From an uncultured Pseudoxanthomonas sp. (GTDB lineage Bacteria; Pseudomonadota; Gammaproteobacteria; Xanthomonadales; Xanthomonadaceae), in assembly GCA_937975725.1 (NCBI GenBank), contig CALJUL010000065.1, positions 1 to 15,412 on the forward strand: a stretch of DNA of 15,412 bases. The letters run 5' to 3'. Position numbers and translations under genes: made by a program. Below, in pieces: positions 1 through 8,021 of this stretch. How positions within the stretch are numbered: position 1 is the stretch's first letter; each line of letters starts with the position of its first letter. The notes below the pieces were generated by a model, which saw only the letters and a program-made list of their open reading frames with translations, searched no databases and was not told the DNA's origin.

Positions 1-1726
1 CCGCGGCCACCACCGGCACCAGCGAATACTTGATGCGCTGGCTGGTGGCCTGGAAGTTGGCGACCATGGCCTCGAACGCGTCCACCTTGCCGGCCTGCAG
101 CAGGCCCAGCGCGCCGGCCAGGTCGGCGCCGGCGGAGAAGGGTTCCTTCGGCTGCCAGATCACCAGGCCCTTGAACTTGCGCTCGGCCAGGGCGATGGCT
201 TCCTGCAGGCCGTCCAGCACCGCGTCGGAGACGGTGTGCATCTTGGTCTTGAAGCTCACCACGCCCACGTCGTCGCCGTCGGTCCACAGGCGGATGCCGT
301 CGTTCTCGAACACGGTCTCGCCCTGCGCGAACGATTCGCCCAGCAGCGGGTCGGGGAAGCGCTGGCGCCGGTACACGGGCAGGGCCGAGCGCGGCAGCTT
401 GGCGTTGCGCGCCGGGCTGTAGCTGCCCTCGGCGGCGTGCACGCCCTCGCGGCCGTCGAACACCCAGTCCGGCAGCGGCGCGCTGCTCATGGCCTTGCCG
501 GCCACGATGTCGTCGGCGATCCACTGCGCCACCTGCTTCCAGCCGGCGGCCTGCCAGGTCTCGAACGGGCCCAGCGACCAGCCGTAGCCCCAGCGGATGG
601 CCAGGTCGACGTCGCGCGCGGTCTCGGCGATGTCGGCCAGGTGGTAGGCGCTGTAGTGGAACAGGTCGCGGAACACGGCCCACAGGAACTGCGCCTGCGG
701 GTGCTGGCTCTCGCGCAATCTGGCGAATTTCTCCGCCGGGTTCTTCGTCTTGAGGATCTCGACCACCTCCGGTGCGGCCGCGCGGTCGGCAGGACGGTAG
801 TCCTGCTTCTCCAGGTCCAGCACCACGATGTCCTTGCCGACCTTGCGGAAGACGCCCGCGCCGGTCTTCTGGCCCAGTGCGCCCTTGGCGATCAGCGCCT
901 CCAGCCACTTGGGCGACGTGAAGTAGGCATGCCAGGGGTCGTCCGGCAGGGTGTCGGCCATGGTCTTGATGACGTGGGCCATGGTGTCCAGGCCGACCAC
1001 ATCCGAGGTGCGGTAGGTCGCCGACTTCGGCCGGCCGATCAGCGGGCCGGTGATGGCATCCACCTCGTCGAAGCCCAGCTTGAATTCGCCCGTGTGGTGC
1101 GCCGTGGCGAGGATCGAGAACACGCCGATCCGGTTGCCGATGAAGTTGGGCGTGTCCTTGGCGTAGACCACGCCCTTGCCCAGGGTGGTGGTCAGGAAGG
1201 TTTCCAGCCCCTCCAGCACCGCGGCATCGGTGGTCCGGGCCGGGATCAGTTCGGCCAAGTGCATGTAGCGCGGCGGGTTGAAGAAGTGCACGCCGCAGAA
1301 ACGGTGGCGAAGCTCTTCCGGAAGAACCTCAGCCAACTTGTTGATTCCCAAGCCGGATGTATTGCTGGCCAGCACTGCGTGTGCCGGCACGAACGGGGCG
1401 ATCTTCTTGTACAGGTCCTGCTTCCAGTCCATCCGCTCGGCGATGGCCTCGATGATCAGGTCGCAATCCTTGAGCTGTTCCAGCCCGGTCTCGTAGTTGG
1501 CCGGGGTGATGGCCTCGGCCAGGGACTTGCTGGCCAGCGGCGCCGGGCTGAGCTTGGCCAAGTTGGCCAGCGCCTTCAGCACGATGCCGTCCGGGTGGCC
1601 GTCCTTGGCGGGCAGGTCGAACAGCACCGTATCGACGCCGGCATTGGTCAGGTGCGCGGCGATCTGCGCGCCCATGACACCGGCACCGAGCACGGCCGCA
1701 CGACGTACGAGTAGTTTCTGAGACAT
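1..1726 (-). CDS. Bifunctional 3-hydroxyacyl-CoA dehydrogenase/enoyl-CoA hydratase, FadN-like (partial, C-terminus beyond window)
   Basis: This enzyme should carry out two steps of fatty-acid beta-oxidation in the cytoplasm: hydration of enoyl-CoA and NAD-dependent oxidation of 3-hydroxyacyl-CoA. I translated 575 residues from the ATG at 1726-1724; the frame is open to base 1. The N-terminal NAD-binding fold has GAGVMG at residues 14-19. Dehydrogenase active-site residues are visible: S121 in SNTSG, H147 in HFFNPP, E159 in AELIP and N198 in NFIGNRI. The dehydrogenase C-terminal domain follows, and from about residue 475 an enoyl-CoA hydratase (crotonase) domain begins, with the oxyanion-hole motif FSAGADL at 530-536. 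Dehydrogenase first and hydratase second is the order of B. subtilis FadN (about 790 residues) and the reverse of E. coli FadB. About 200 residues are therefore probably missing. AAAGGG about nine bases before the ATG is a good ribosome binding site. The gene lies downstream of a PsrA-like repressor gene on the same strand, which fits fatty-acid control. Confidence 0.93.
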   Translation of the reverse strand, partial: MSQKLLVRRAAVLGAGVMGAQIAAHLTNAGVDTVLFDLPAKDGHPDGIVLKALANLAKLSPAPLASKSLAEAITPANYETGLEQLKDCDLIIEAIAERMDWKQDLYKKIAPFVPAHAVLASNTSGLGINKLAEVLPEELRHRFCGVHFFNPPRYMHLAELIPARTTDAAVLEGLETFLTTTLGKGVVYAKDTPNFIGNRIGVFSILATAHHTGEFKLGFDEVDAITGPLIGRPKSATYRTSDVVGLDTMAHVIKTMADTLPDDPWHAYFTSPKWLEALIAKGALGQKTGAGVFRKVGKDIVVLDLEKQDYRPADRAAAPEVVEILKTKNPAEKFARLRESQHPQAQFLWAVFRDLFHYSAYHLADIAETARDVDLAIRWGYGWSLGPFETWQAAGWKQVAQWIADDIVAGKAMSSAPLPDWVFDGREGVHAAEGSYSPARNAKLPRSALPVYRRQRFPDPLLGESFAQGETVFENDGIRLWTDGDDVGVVSFKTKMHTVSDAVLDGLQEAIALAERKFKGLVIWQPKEPFSAGADLAGALGLLQAGKVDAFEAMVANFQATSQRIKYSLVPVVAA

Positions 1727-1762
1727 TTCTGCTTACCCTTTGTAATCAAAAAGAATATTTGA

Positions 1763-1845
1763 CGCGGATTGCGCGGATGAACACGGATGAAGCAAGAGCT
1801 TCTTCATCAGATTGGCTTTATCTGTGTTCATCCGCGTAATCCGTG
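1763..1845. repeat. 26-bp imperfect inverted repeat with phased CGGAT units
   Basis: The arms at 1763-1788 and 1820-1845 match at 23 of 26 positions as inverted copies. Each arm holds three CGGAT-like pentamers spaced 9-10 bp apart (starting at 1765, 1774 and 1784, mirrored by ATCTG/ATCCG at 1820, 1830 and 1839). The central part contains a smaller GAAGC/GCTTC hairpin near 1789-1803. The element fills most of the gap between the TetR-type gene and the beta-oxidation gene. From memory, similar ATCCGTGTTCATCCGCG wording occurs as a dispersed intergenic repeat in other bacteria. Its role could be transcript end, RNA stabilisation or a selfish repeat. There is no U-tract, so a classical intrinsic terminator is unlikely. 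Confidence 0.7.
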
Positions 1846-1855
1846 GCAAAGCCTT

Positions 1856-2476
1856 TCAGCTCTTCAACCCGGCCGCGGCGAAGCGGATCAGTTCCTGGGC
1901 GGCGCGCTGGCGGTGCGCCGCTTCGGTGACGTTGGCGGGGCGCTTGATCAGGCCGAAGTCCGCCATGGCGTAGGTCAGCGCGCCGGAGAAGAAATCCAGC
2001 CGCCAGTACAGCTCCTCCTTGCTCAGCCCGGGCACGCAGCCGGCGATGGCCTTGCCGAACTCGCGCAGGACGTGGCCGTAGTGGTCGGACAGGAACTGGC
2101 GCAGGCCGTCGTTCTTCTCGGCGTAGGCACGGGCGATCACGCGGACGAAGGCACCGCCGCCGTGGCGGTCCTGGGCCAGGGCCAGGGCGGGCTCGACGAA
2201 GGCGGCCAGGATCGGTTCCAGTTCGCCCGGATGCTCGGCCAGCGCCTTGTGCAACTGGGACAGGCGGGCAGCGGTCATGTCGTCCATGCGCCGGCGGAAG
2301 ACCTCGTTGACCAGGTTTTCCTTGCTACCGAAGTGGTAGTTCACCGCGGCGATGTTCACGTCCGCGCGGCTGGTGACCTGGCGCAGGGAAGTGCCGGCGA
2401 AGCCGTGCTGGGCGAACAGTTCTTCGGCCGCCCCCAGGATGCGCTCCTTGGTGGAGAAATGCGTGGTGTTGCCCAT
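1856..2476 (-). CDS. psrA: TetR-family transcriptional regulator, PsrA-like fatty-acid degradation repressor
   Basis: This 206-residue protein is a one-component regulator that should bind DNA as a dimer and release it on binding an acyl-CoA or fatty acid. The TetR N-terminal domain covers about residues 8-60. Its helix-turn-helix segment at about 33-52 ends in NIAAVNYHFGSKENL, very close to Pseudomonas PsrA, as are the ILGAAEELFAQHGFAGTSLR segment before it and the ELYWRLDF segment in the ligand domain. The length fits the family. GGAGGGG lies close before the ATG at 2476. The gene directly precedes a beta-oxidation enzyme gene on the same strand, and a perfect CAAAC-N4-GTTTG palindrome sits 17 bp before its start. 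Both support control of fatty-acid oxidation and autoregulation. Family assignment is secure; equivalence to PsrA is inferred from sequence wording, site and context. Confidence 0.88.
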   Translation of the reverse strand: MGNTTHFSTKERILGAAEELFAQHGFAGTSLRQVTSRADVNIAAVNYHFGSKENLVNEVFRRRMDDMTAARLSQLHKALAEHPGELEPILAAFVEPALALAQDRHGGGAFVRVIARAYAEKNDGLRQFLSDHYGHVLREFGKAIAGCVPGLSKEELYWRLDFFSGALTYAMADFGLIKRPANVTEAAHRQRAAQELIRFAAAGLKS

Positions 2477-2493
2477 GGCCCCTCCGGCACTGA

Positions 2494-2511
2494 ATCAAAC
2501 GCTTGTTTGAT
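2494..2511. promoter_or_regulatory. Probable PsrA-type operator
   Basis: ATCAAACGCTTGTTTGAT is a perfect inverted repeat: 7-bp arms around the spacer GCTT. It matches the C/GAAAC-N2-4-GTTTG/C pattern known for Pseudomonas PsrA. It lies 17 bp upstream of the start codon of the PsrA-like gene, where bound repressor would block transcription or early elongation. No clear -35/-10 pair for that gene could be picked out nearby. Confidence 0.72.
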
Positions 2512-2596
2512 CCATTCTCGGGCGTCACCCCGGGCAAGTCATGCTGCCTTGCAGCAAATGCCGCCGGCGGGGCTGCAAAAGTACGCCGAGGTACGT

Positions 2597-2602
2597 TAGA
2601 AT
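2597..2602 (+). promoter_or_regulatory. Candidate -10 element for a rightward transcript towards ndk
   Basis: TAGAAT is one mismatch from TATAAT. The best -35 candidate is weak (CTGCAA at 2573-2578, 18-bp spacer). Transcription would start near 2609 and run into the terminator-like hairpin at 2626-2648. An alternative start signal is the extended -10 TGCTAACCT at 2651-2659, which would bypass the hairpin. An inverted repeat, TTGCAGC at 2549-2555 with GCTGCAA at 2572-2578, surrounds the upstream region. Confidence 0.35.
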
Positions 2603-2625
2603 CTCGCTACGCTTTTTAGGCTAAG

Positions 2626-2648
2626 CCCGCGTTTCGACGCGGGTTTTT
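2626..2648 (+). terminator. Intrinsic terminator or attenuator hairpin in the ndk leader
   Basis: CCCGCGT (2626-2632) pairs perfectly with ACGCGGG (2637-2643) around a TTCG tetraloop and is followed by five T residues (2644-2648). This is a complete rightward rho-independent terminator shape. No annotated plus-strand gene lies before it in the window, because the upstream gene is divergent. It therefore either ends a short RNA or attenuates ndk, whose start is 50 bp further on. Confidence 0.75.
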
Positions 2649-2698
2649 CATGCTAACCTTCGGGCCGTCACGTGGCCCGCCCAACGGAGAGAATCCCC

Positions 2699-3124
2699 AT
2701 GGCGCTGGAGCGCACCCTGTCGATCGTCAAGCCCGATGCCGTCGCCAAGAACGTCATCGGCGAAATCTATGCCCGCTTCGAAAAAGCCGGTCTGAAGATC
2801 GTCGCCGCGAAGATGAAGCACCTGTCGCGCCGCGAGGCCGAAGGTTTTTACGCCGTGCACCGAGAGCGTCCGTTCTTCAACGCGCTGGTGGAGTTCATGA
2901 TCTCCGGCCCGGTCGCCATCCAGGTGCTGGAAGGCGAGAACGCGGTGCTCAAGCATCGCGAGATCCTCGGCGCCACCAATCCGAAGGAAGCCGCGCCGGG
3001 CACGATCCGCGCCGACTTCGCCGATTCCATCGACGCCAACGCCGCGCACGGTTCGGATTCGGTCGAGAACGCGAACATCGAGATCGCGTACTTCTTCGCC
3101 GCCACCGAAGTGTTCTCGCGCTGA
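2699..3124 (+). CDS. ndk: Nucleoside diphosphate kinase
   Basis: This 141-residue enzyme transfers the gamma-phosphate of ATP to nucleoside diphosphates through a phosphohistidine, balancing cellular NTP and dNTP pools in the cytoplasm. The full family pattern is visible: ERTLSIVKPDAV at the N-terminus, the Kpn-loop region, and the active-site segment NAAHGSDS with the catalytic histidine at residue 117, the same number as in E. coli (143 residues). The start at 2699 follows AACGGAGAG with 7-bp spacing; an in-frame ATG at 2672 would add nine residues and lacks such a site. It is the first gene of the ndk-rlmN-pilF-rodZ-yfgM-bamB run and stops 13 bp before rlmN. Upstream lies an unusual leader with a terminator-like hairpin. 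Confidence 0.98.
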   Translation: MALERTLSIVKPDAVAKNVIGEIYARFEKAGLKIVAAKMKHLSRREAEGFYAVHRERPFFNALVEFMISGPVAIQVLEGENAVLKHREILGATNPKEAAPGTIRADFADSIDANAAHGSDSVENANIEIAYFFAATEVFSR

Positions 3125-3137
3125 GCGACACGATGCG

Positions 3138-4350
<1,213 letters not shown>

Positions 4351-4361
<11 letters not shown>

Positions 4362-5172
4362 GGCGCTCTGCCTGCTGCTGGTGCCCTTCCTGCTGGCCAC
4401 GGCCTGCAGCCGCCTGACCTTCGTCCGCCCCAAGGGCAAGATGGGACCGCTCTCCGGCGAACAAGTCGCGCAGGACTACTCGGTCAAGGACAGCCCCGAG
4501 GTCAAGCGCCGGCAGGACCAGCAGCTCATGCTGGCGCGCTCCGTGCAGCACCTGCAGGCCGGCGACCTGGTCGCGGCGGAGAAGGACGCACTGGCGGTAC
4601 TCAAGCTGGATGCAGGTTCGGCCGATGCCGAAACGTTACTGGCCGTGGTGGCCGACCGCCGTGGCGACCAGGAACAGGCCGGCCGCCGGTACCGCCGCGC
4701 TGCCGAGCTGGCGCCCGGGCAGGGCGCGGCGCAGAACAACTACGGTGCCTGGCTATGCGCGAACGGCCATGCCGCCGAGGCGCTGGTCTGGTTCGACCGG
4801 GCCATGGCCGCACCGGGCTACGCATCGCCCGCGACGGCGATGGCCAACGCCGGCAGTTGCGCGCTGAAGACCGGCCAGCGCGAGCGGGCCGAGCGCGACC
4901 TGCGCCAGGCGCTGTCGCTGGAACCGGCCAACGCCGCCGCGCTGGGCGCGCTGGCGGAACTGGAGTTCCAGCGCGGCGACTTCATGCGGGCGCGCGCTTT
5001 CGTCGAGCGCCGGCTGGCCGCCGCGCCGGCGACGGCCGAGATGCTGAAACTGGCATCACAGATTGAGGAAAACCTCGGCGACAAGGCTGCCGCCAGTCGA
5101 TATGTTCGACAACTTCGGGCGGAGTTCCCCGACGCGCCAGACGTCAATCCAAGGGGAAGCACAGGGTCATGA
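4351..5172 (+). CDS. pilF: Type IV pilus biogenesis/stability lipoprotein PilF (PilW), TPR protein
   Basis: PilF-type pilotins are outer-membrane lipoproteins that help the secretin PilQ assemble and stabilise type IV pili. The 273-residue product starts with a lipoprotein signal: basic MRHK, a hydrophobic stretch, and a lipobox-like LATAC with the lipidated cysteine at residue 19. The remainder is alpha-helical tetratricopeptide repeat sequence from about residue 55 to 245, including AELAPGQGAAQNNYGAWLCANG and LSLEPANAAALGALAELEFQ, typical of PilF. The TPR region is clear; the pilus role rests on family resemblance and on the known placement of pilF beside rlmN and rodZ in gammaproteobacteria. 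The start overlaps rlmN by 11 bp, and the stop overlaps the rodZ start as ATGA. Confidence 0.9.
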
Positions 5173-5999
5173 TGGAAACCGAAAGCAACGGGCAACCCTC
5201 GCTGGGGAGCGGGGGATTGCTGAAGGCCGCCCGCGAACGCGCCGGCCTGTCTCTCCAGGACGTCAGCCAGCGCTCCAAGATGCCGGTGCGCGTGTTGCAG
5301 GCGCTCGAAACCGGGCAGTGGGACCAGTTGGGCGGAGCCGTGTTCGTGCGCGGGCAACTGCGCAGCTACGGCCGCTTGCTGGACATCGACGTCGAACCGC
5401 TGCTGCAGCAGGTGGACCAGAAGAGTGCCGTCCCGGTGGTGCTGGTCAGCCACAGCCATACGCCAGCGTGGCAATACTTCCTGGAAAGCTTCAAGCGCCG
5501 GGCGATCTACGTGGTGCTGACCGCGGTCATCGCCACGCCGGTGTGGATGGCGCTGCGGCCCCAGCCGGGCGCCGCCCCGGAGGCCACCGTGGCTTCGCTG
5601 GACGCGGTCCCGTCCCCGGGCGCCGTGCTGCCCGCCCCGCCGGAAACCGCTCCGCAGGCGACCGAGCCCGCCACCCGCAGGCCGCAGGCCACGCCCTACG
5701 TCGCCTCGATGGCGCCGATTCCGCGCACCGCCGCGCCGTGGCTCTCGCTGCAGTTCAAGGGCGACAGTTGGGTGGAAGTCAGTGCGCCGGACGGCCGCAA
5801 GCTGGAGCAGGCACTGGTCCGCGCAGGCGAGGAACGCCGCTACGCGCCGGGCGAAGTGGGGCGCATCAAGCTGGGGGATGCCACCGCGGTCGAGGTTCAG
5901 CAAGCCGGGAGTACGGTAGACCTGACGCCGTACCAACGCGCGAACGTCGCGCGCTTTACGGTATCCTCTGAGGGTTCCCTGGCGCCGGTCCGCGACTGA
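5169..5999 (+). CDS. rodZ: RodZ-like cytoskeletal/cell-shape protein (N-terminal HTH, one TM, DUF4115)
   Basis: RodZ links the MreB cytoskeleton to the periplasmic cell-wall elongation machinery. The 276-residue product has an N-terminal Cro/CI-like helix-turn-helix domain (about residues 16-80: LLKAARERAGLSLQDVSQRS, then VRVLQALETGQWDQL). Basic FKRR precedes a single membrane segment at about 112-129. A Pro/Ala-rich linker follows to about residue 185, then a C-terminal DUF4115-type periplasmic domain (WLSLQFKGDSWVEVSAPDG, about 190-265). This is the RodZ domain order, although the length is less than the 337 residues of E. coli RodZ because the linker is short. The start ATGATG overlaps the pilF stop; AAGGGGAA lies upstream. 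In E. coli rodZ is followed by ispG and hisS; here yfgM follows directly. Confidence 0.9.
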   Translation: MMETESNGQPSLGSGGLLKAARERAGLSLQDVSQRSKMPVRVLQALETGQWDQLGGAVFVRGQLRSYGRLLDIDVEPLLQQVDQKSAVPVVLVSHSHTPAWQYFLESFKRRAIYVVLTAVIATPVWMALRPQPGAAPEATVASLDAVPSPGAVLPAPPETAPQATEPATRRPQATPYVASMAPIPRTAAPWLSLQFKGDSWVEVSAPDGRKLEQALVRAGEERRYAPGEVGRIKLGDATAVEVQQAGSTVDLTPYQRANVARFTVSSEGSLAPVRD

Positions 6000-6060
6000 C
6001 CCGCGTGCGGGTTTGTCCAACCAAGACCAAGACCCCGCGCAAGACGGGGCAAGAGAGCGC

Positions 6061-6696
6061 ATGGCGATTGACGATCTGCTCGACGAGCACGAACAAAGCG
6101 AACGCGTCCGTAGCTGGCTGAGGAACAACGGCGCCGGCCTGATCGGCGGCGTTGCACTGGGGCTGGCGGTGATCCTGGGCTGGCAGTGGTGGCAGAAGCA
6201 CCGCGCCAGCCAGGGCGAGCAGGCTTACCAGAACTACCAGACCGGGGTGGAAGGGCTCGCCGACAGCGACCCGAAGAAAGCACAGGAAGCGGTCGCCAAG
6301 CTGCCCGGCAAGGACGGTCCCTATGCCGACCTGGCGAGCCTGCACCTGGCCAAGGTGCAGGTGCAGGCCGGCGAACGCGACGCCGCCATCGCTACGCTGC
6401 GCGGGCTCACGCCCGACGACAGCCTGCGCCCGGTCGTGAACCTGCGCCTGGCCCGCCTGCTGGTGGATGCGGGCAAGCAGGACGAAGCCATCGCGCTGCT
6501 CGCCAAGGCCGACGACGCCTCCAGCCTGGAGGTCCGCGGCGATGCGCTGGCGGCCACCGGCAAGCAGAAGGAAGCGCAGGAAGCCTACAACAAGGCGCTG
6601 ACCACCCTCGACGTGGCCTCGCCGCAGCGCCGCCTGGTGGAACTCAAGCTGATCCAGGCCGGCGGCACGCCGCCCAAGACCGGGGGTGCGGCATGA
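6061..6696 (+). CDS. yfgM: YfgM-like TPR protein, ancillary SecYEG translocon subunit
   Basis: YfgM is an inner-membrane protein that associates with SecYEG and PpiD and supports periplasmic chaperone traffic. From ATG 6061 the product has 211 residues (E. coli 206). A short acidic cytoplasmic head (MAIDDLLDEHEQSERVRSWL) precedes one membrane segment at about residues 24-44 ending in GWQWWQK. The rest is a periplasmic TPR-like domain with YQNYQTGVEGLADSD and ALAATGKQKEAQEAYNKAL. A longer reading from TTG 6013 would add 16 residues. I prefer 6061 because its head length aligns with E. coli YfgM, and AAGAGAG lies just upstream, although only three bases away. The stop overlaps the bamB start as ATGA. 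Adjacency to bamB is the conserved context. Confidence 0.9.
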   Translation: MAIDDLLDEHEQSERVRSWLRNNGAGLIGGVALGLAVILGWQWWQKHRASQGEQAYQNYQTGVEGLADSDPKKAQEAVAKLPGKDGPYADLASLHLAKVQVQAGERDAAIATLRGLTPDDSLRPVVNLRLARLLVDAGKQDEAIALLAKADDASSLEVRGDALAATGKQKEAQEAYNKALTTLDVASPQRRLVELKLIQAGGTPPKTGGAA

Positions 6697-7880
6697 TCCG
6701 CGCTTCGGTCCCGGCCGGACGCCTGCTGGCCGCCGTCCTGCTGGTTGCCGCGCTCGGCGGTTGCAGCACGGTCAAGGGCTGGTTCGGCGGCAAGGACAAG
6801 CCGGACGAGAAACCGACCGACCCGGCCGAACTGGTCGCTTTCACCCCGTCGGTCTCGGTCGCGAAGCTGTGGAGCGCCGGCGTCGGCAAGGGCGAGGGCC
6901 GCCTCGGCCTGCAGCAGGCTCCCGTGGTCGACGGCGGGCGCGTGTATGCCGCCGCGGTCAAGGGCGGCCTGCGTGCGCTGGACCTGCAGAGCGGCAAGAC
7001 GGTCTGGGAATACAAGACCGACCTGCGGCTCTCCGGCGGTCCCGGTGCCGGCGACGGCCTGGTTGCCGTCGGCACCTTGGACGGACAAGTCGTCGTGCTG
7101 GACGCGGCCACCGGCGCCGAGAAGTGGCAGGCGAAGGTGCCGAACGAAGTGATCGCCGCGCCCAGCATCGGCCAGGGGCTGGTGTTGGTGCGCAGCAACG
7201 ACGGGCGCGTTACCGCGTTCGACGCCCAGAGCGGCGAGCGCCGCTGGTTCTGGAACAACGAACTGCCCACCCTGACCGTGCGCGGCAACGCACCGGTCGT
7301 GCAGGGCCCGGGCGTGGTGTTCGTTGGCAGCGACGACGGCACCGTTGCCGCGCTGGCAGCCAACGACGGCCGTCCGCTCTGGTCGCAGGCCGTCGGCCTC
7401 GGCGAGGGTCGCAGCGAGCTGGAGCGCATGGCCGACGTGGACGGCGCCCCCGTGCTGGAAGGCAACACCGTGTTCGCCACCAGCTACAAGAAGGAAACCG
7501 TCGCCATCGAGGGCCCGACCGGCCGTCCGCTGTGGACCCGCGACAACGGTGGCGCCGGCGGCCTGGGCGTGACCAGCAGCGTGGTCGTGGTGTCCGACCC
7601 GGCCGGCACGGTGTGGGGCCTGGACAAGTACAGCGGCAGCGCGACGTGGTCCAACACCACGCTGGCCCGCCGCTCGCTCACCGCGCCCAGCATCCACGGC
7701 GACTACGCCGTGGTCGCCGATTACGACGGCTACGTACACTGGCTCAGGGCGGACAACGGCGAAGTCGCGGCGCGCGAGCGCGCCGGCGGCAAGCCCATCC
7801 GCGGCAAGCCCGTGGTGGCCGACGGCATCCTGATCGTGCAGAACGTCGAAGGCAACCTGACCGCGTTCCGCTTCAAGTAA
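6693..7880 (+). CDS. bamB: Outer-membrane protein assembly factor BamB (lipoprotein, beta-propeller)
   Basis: BamB is the PQQ-like beta-propeller lipoprotein of the BAM complex that inserts beta-barrel proteins in the outer membrane. The product has 395 residues (E. coli 392). A signal peptide ends in the lipobox LGGC with the lipidated cysteine at residue 24. Repeated blades follow, recognisable by recurring motifs such as GLRALDLQSGKTVWEYKT, GQVVVLDAATGAEKWQ, GRVTAFDAQSGERRWFW and GTVAALAANDGRPLW. The conserved BamB segment RSELERMADVDGAPVLEGNT is present; in E. coli the equivalent loop contacts BamA. The end GNLTAFRFK is close to the usual C-terminus. The start overlaps yfgM by 4 bp, and a strong terminator follows 22 bp after the stop, so bamB is probably the last gene of its operon. 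Confidence 0.97.
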   Translation: MIRASVPAGRLLAAVLLVAALGGCSTVKGWFGGKDKPDEKPTDPAELVAFTPSVSVAKLWSAGVGKGEGRLGLQQAPVVDGGRVYAAAVKGGLRALDLQSGKTVWEYKTDLRLSGGPGAGDGLVAVGTLDGQVVVLDAATGAEKWQAKVPNEVIAAPSIGQGLVLVRSNDGRVTAFDAQSGERRWFWNNELPTLTVRGNAPVVQGPGVVFVGSDDGTVAALAANDGRPLWSQAVGLGEGRSELERMADVDGAPVLEGNTVFATSYKKETVAIEGPTGRPLWTRDNGGAGGLGVTSSVVVVSDPAGTVWGLDKYSGSATWSNTTLARRSLTAPSIHGDYAVVADYDGYVHWLRADNGEVAARERAGGKPIRGKPVVADGILIVQNVEGNLTAFRFK

Positions 7881-7901
7881 GCCTGCCCGTACCGCCATCC
7901 A

Positions 7902-7938
7902 CGGCCCGGCGCCCTGCGCCGGGCCGTTTCCCTTTTCG
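7902..7938 (+). terminator. Intrinsic terminator after bamB
   Basis: A perfect 10-bp stem, CGGCCCGGCG (7902-7911) with CGCCGGGCCG (7917-7926), encloses a CCCTG loop. It is followed by TTTCCCTTTT. It separates the ndk-bamB operon from der, implying der has its own promoter or relies on read-through. Confidence 0.85.
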
Positions 7939-8021
7939 TTGCGGCGCCTTCATCATGTGCGGGCGCCCGCGGGCCGCCGCCGTGCGGCGCGCCGCCATCC
8001 CACAACCGACCGGTTTTCCGC

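Noticed and set aside
236..1714. 492-codon plus-strand open frame opposite the beta-oxidation gene
   Set aside because: It is antisense to a gene with full catalytic motifs, has low-complexity composition rich in G, V, Q, H and R, and shows no recognisable domain. Long antisense frames are expected in GC-rich coding DNA.
1787..2599. 270-codon plus-strand open frame over the TetR gene
   Set aside because: Antisense shadow of a clear TetR protein, with no domain and no ribosome binding site.
6585..7898. 437-codon minus-strand frame over bamB
   Set aside because: Antisense shadow of a beta-propeller gene; no motif or start signal.
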